From Treponema saccharophilum DSM 2985 (GTDB lineage: Bacteria > Spirochaetota > Spirochaetia > Treponematales > Treponemataceae), in the NCBI RefSeq assembly GCF_000255555.1, contig NZ_AGRW01000050.1, positions 1-64,000 on the forward strand: a DNA stretch of 64,000 nt. Direction: 5' to 3'. How positions within the stretch are numbered: the stretch's first letter is position 1; each line of letters begins with the position of its first letter. The notes under the pieces were generated by a model. That model saw nothing but the letters and a program-made list of their open reading frames with translations, ran no database searches and was not told the origin of the DNA. Both the position numbers and the translations under genes were made by a program. Shown piece by piece: positions 61,802-64,000 of this stretch.

Positions 61802-62613
61802 TTCCGCATCTCGAAAAGCTCCTTTATCTCGATTTTGCCCCTGTCGCCCTTGAGCTTCCGGCTGACAATCCACCCGGTCACGTACATCGTCGTCGCGGCT
61901 GTCATCGCCTCAACCGCGGATGAGCCGAAATGCGAAAGCGCTTTCGACGAGAATCCGTCCTCAATCCCGCTCGTCTTCAGATAATCGGCGAGGATTGTCC
62001 CGACCGTATCCGCGCTCGCCTGGCTGAAAATCCCGTTCAGCGCGGAATTCGCCGTAATCCACGAGAAGCAGAGAACGTTGAAAAGCGGCGACGGCCTGAA
62101 GCCGTACGTCTTCATCAATTCGATCGCCATTTTGTACTGCGAGAAGAACATCACGAGGCCGTCGACGAACGGGTTCCTGCTGAAGACGACGCAGAGGGCA
62201 GCCTTCCAGCTGTAGTTCTTCACGATTCGGGATGTCTCGGTGTCGATGCCCGCGTAATACGACCGGACGAGCGCCGAAAGCGCGGCTTTGTCAGCCGGAA
62301 CTTTCTGAAGCTCGTCGCGCAGCTGCTCCTGAATCGCCTTGTCCTTCTTCCGCGACTGGAGATGGCGCAAAAGGGCGCGCGCCGATTTCTCCGCGTCCGC
62401 GTCCTTCTGCACCCGCGTAAGGCGCGCGAAGGCGAATGCCGGCTCCAGAACGATGTCGTACAGCGCGAACGCGAACAGCCCCCAGAACAGCCAGCCCAAG
62501 ACGGGAACGGGAAGCGCGTCGTTCAGAAGAACGCCCTTGGAATACAGGTCGGACGCGAAATAAAGCCCGACGAGGACGAGGACGAGCGCGCATTGGCGCA
62601 GGAATTTTTTCAT
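61723..62613 (-). CDS. DUF697-like membrane protein, partner of a dynamin-type GTPase
   Basis: The 296-residue protein starts at 62613 after GGGGGGAT, overlapping the GTPase stop (ATGA). It has two N-terminal membrane helices (QCALVLVLVGLYFASDLY; LGWLFWGLFAFALYDIV), a helical middle, and a Gly/Ala-rich region (SSAVEAMTAATTMYVTGWIV) as in DUF697/YcjF proteins, which accompany YcjX-type GTPases. Its last 27 codons lie in the shared block. Confidence 0.7.
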   Translation of the reverse strand: MKKFLRQCALVLVLVGLYFASDLYSKGVLLNDALPVPVLGWLFWGLFAFALYDIVLEPAFAFARLTRVQKDADAEKSARALLRHLQSRKKDKAIQEQLRDELQKVPADKAALSALVRSYYAGIDTETSRIVKNYSWKAALCVVFSRNPFVDGLVMFFSQYKMAIELMKTYGFRPSPLFNVLCFSWITANSALNGIFSQASADTVGTILADYLKTSGIEDGFSSKALSHFGSSAVEAMTAATTMYVTGWIVSRKLKGDRGKIEIKELFEMRKKARRALLSDFGDGIRDEIEKKLVIF

Positions 62614-64000
62614 TGCAGTATCCCCCCTATTTTCTCCTCTATCGCGCACAGGTCGCCGAGCAGCACCCGGAATGCCTCCCTGTCGCCCGCCGCAGCATCC
62701 CGCGCCTTCAATGCCCCGTCAAGCTCTTTCTGTGTCTCGCCGGCGAGCGGCCCAAGGCATTCCCGCGCGTGCGCGTTGAGCTTTTCCGCCATCATCCCCC
62801 GTATGCTCCTGTTGAGCGCGGCGGACGCCTGCTTGCGGTAATGGCGGATGATTTCGTCGCGGTCGCCGTTCATCGAATCGGACGTCACAACGTCGCTGCC
62901 CCTGTTCCACCAGCGCGGGTTAGCCTTCCTGCGGATTCTTTCGGCGCGCTGCATCGGGAGTTTTCCGCCGTCGGGGAGGAAGCCCTGCACGGTCTCGGAC
63001 TGCGCAGGAAAGGCGAGAATCGGGTTGCATGTCACGCTGTCCGCGCTTTTCATCTCGGAAATCTTCCCGTTCATGAGGTGGAGCGCGGATTTTCTCTCCG
63101 AACCGCCGCCGTCGGAGGAGACGATGCACACCGCGTCGTCGAAACAGGATTCGCACAGAAGCCGCCCGGTGATTTCCTCCGCCGAGCGTATGAATGCCCC
63201 CAAGAATTCGTTGTACGACTCGAGCCGAACCTGCTTTCCCCTCGACGCACGTTCCATCAGCCGGCAGAACGGCTCGTCCTTTTTCAGCCGCTCGAATTCG
63301 TCCGCGAGATTCTCCGCGATGCGCCTGCCGAGCCGCTCCGAAATGCTGAATTCGCCCGCGATGAAGCTGCTTCCCGAGAATTTCGTCCCGTAGTCGAGTA
63401 TATGGTTCTTCCGCCTCGCAAGCGCGTCAATCTCGTCATTCATCCGCGCGATTTCCCCGCCGAGCGCGGCGATTCTGTCCCCGATTCCGTTTTCCGCGTC
63501 GAGGAATGCGTTCCAAAGCTGCTTGACGCACTGGCGGTCGTGCTTGTCCTTCCCGTTCTGCGTTATGTCGTCGCGGAGGTTCCGCTCAAAAACGAGGTAT
63601 TCCGATTCGGAAAGAAGCTTTTCCGGTGTCATCCCGCCCGCCGCGTCGATGTCGTCCGGATTGAAAATCGCGTCGTATGCCTTTCCGAGATTTGCCGAAT
63701 CGACCGGAAGCGTCCTGATTTTTCCTGGGGAAAGCCGCCCCATAAAATCCTGGATTCCCCGGCTCCGCTGCCTGTCGATGTCGCCCGCTATTATCTCTTT
63801 CCGCCGCCACTGCCGGGTGTCCATTATGTTGTGGACGAGCCGGTACGTGTTGTCGTCGAGCTTGCTCCCAATCTCGCGCAGATACCGGCATGCCTCCTCG
63901 TTGAGCGGCGCGACGCTGCTCTGCACGAAAAGGAGAAGGCTGCATTCCTGAAAAATCTTGTTGTACGCGGCAAAATCGATTTCCTTGTTGACTGAATCGA
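62610..64000 (-). CDS. Dynamin/YcjX-type GTPase, C-terminal part (cut by window edge)
   Basis: The frame is open to the right edge of the window, so the N-terminal G1 region is missing. The visible part begins AAYNKIFQECSLLLFVQSS (a strand like dynamin beta-5, before G4) and VAPLNEEACRYLREIGSKL, then about 400 residues of helical, charged sequence (LARRKNHILDYGTKFSGSSF and others). No start codon should be assigned here. Coupled to the DUF697-like gene by a 4-bp overlap, it forms a GTPase-membrane protein pair. Confidence 0.65.
   Translation of the reverse strand, partial: DSVNKEIDFAAYNKIFQECSLLLFVQSSVAPLNEEACRYLREIGSKLDDNTYRLVHNIMDTRQWRRKEIIAGDIDRQRSRGIQDFMGRLSPGKIRTLPVDSANLGKAYDAIFNPDDIDAAGGMTPEKLLSESEYLVFERNLRDDITQNGKDKHDRQCVKQLWNAFLDAENGIGDRIAALGGEIARMNDEIDALARRKNHILDYGTKFSGSSFIAGEFSISERLGRRIAENLADEFERLKKDEPFCRLMERASRGKQVRLESYNEFLGAFIRSAEEITGRLLCESCFDDAVCIVSSDGGGSERKSALHLMNGKISEMKSADSVTCNPILAFPAQSETVQGFLPDGGKLPMQRAERIRRKANPRWWNRGSDVVTSDSMNGDRDEIIRHYRKQASAALNRSIRGMMAEKLNAHARECLGPLAGETQKELDGALKARDAAAGDREAFRVLLGDLCAIEEKIGGILQ

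Noticed and set aside
62436-63995. 519-codon plus-strand frame at the right edge
   Set aside because: It is antisense to the GTPase and DUF697-like genes and has the low-complexity look of a shadow frame.

Overview
The window looks like part of a spirochaete chromosome, most likely a Treponema. The clues are cytoplasmic and secreted BspA-type leucine-rich repeat proteins, a large dCache chemoreceptor, IS30 and IS3-family elements, and an L-rhamnose isomerase of the Treponema/Thermotoga kind. The genus is an inference; no rRNA or tRNA gene is present to settle it. Base composition is mixed: 9.8-34 kb is GC-rich with strong codon bias, while the CRISPR-proximal nitrogenase-like genes, both insertion sequences and most of 36.6-61.7 kb are clearly AT-richer.

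Layout. (1) 1-3446: the distal part of a CRISPR array with 53 repeats visible; its leader and cas genes lie off the left edge. (2) 3.5-22.8 kb, mostly minus strand: a nitrogenase-like sulfur-acquisition locus in three operons. Operon 1 (9716 to 3573) joins a sulfonate/taurine-type ABC importer to a first NifD/NifK-like pair and a NifX-like protein. Operon 2 (13812 to 9900) holds a second NifX-like protein, a second K/D pair and a GNAT acetyltransferase. Operon 3 (22569 to 17058) encodes O-acetylhomoserine sulfhydrylase, cysteine synthase, NifB, a third NifX-like protein, NifH and a LysR regulator. No NifE/NifN scaffold is visible. The gene content matches the methylthio-alkane reductase (Mar) type of nitrogenase-like enzyme: uptake of an organosulfur compound, reductive C-S cleavage, and capture of methanethiol or sulfide into methionine and cysteine. 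All three operons carry copies of one 17-bp dyad (CCTA-N9-TAGG type) around the promoter, so they look like one regulon. (3) 22.9-34.6 kb: mostly housekeeping genes. These include DAHP synthase behind a tyrosine-rich attenuator leader, rhamnose catabolism genes, lipoproteins, a DUF134-NifX fusion with its own operators, a metallo-beta-lactamase fold protein, a Sel1 protein and a chemoreceptor. (4) 34.6-36.6 kb: an IS3-family insertion inside a 109-bp block that is also present, uninterrupted, at 61.7 kb; a chemoreceptor fragment is fused to this block. (5) 36.6-47 kb: a candidate membrane-remodelling conflict system with two dynamin-like GTPases, a tail-anchored protein, a HerA/FtsK-type ATPase, a WHH nuclease and a SUKH immunity protein, next to WYL and XRE regulators. 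(6) 47-61.7 kb: an accessory region of BspA-type LRR proteins without signal peptides (one with an N-terminal BRCT domain), ankyrin, MORN and SUKH proteins, then a train of displaced polymorphic-toxin tips, each followed by an immunity gene and several decayed. (7) 61.7-64 kb: a second dynamin-type GTPase (cut by the window edge) with a DUF697-like membrane partner.

The parts most worth pursuing are the duplicated Mar-like system with its shared operators, the dynamin-HerA-nuclease cassette, the aromatic attenuator, and the paralogous empty site that dates the IS insertion.
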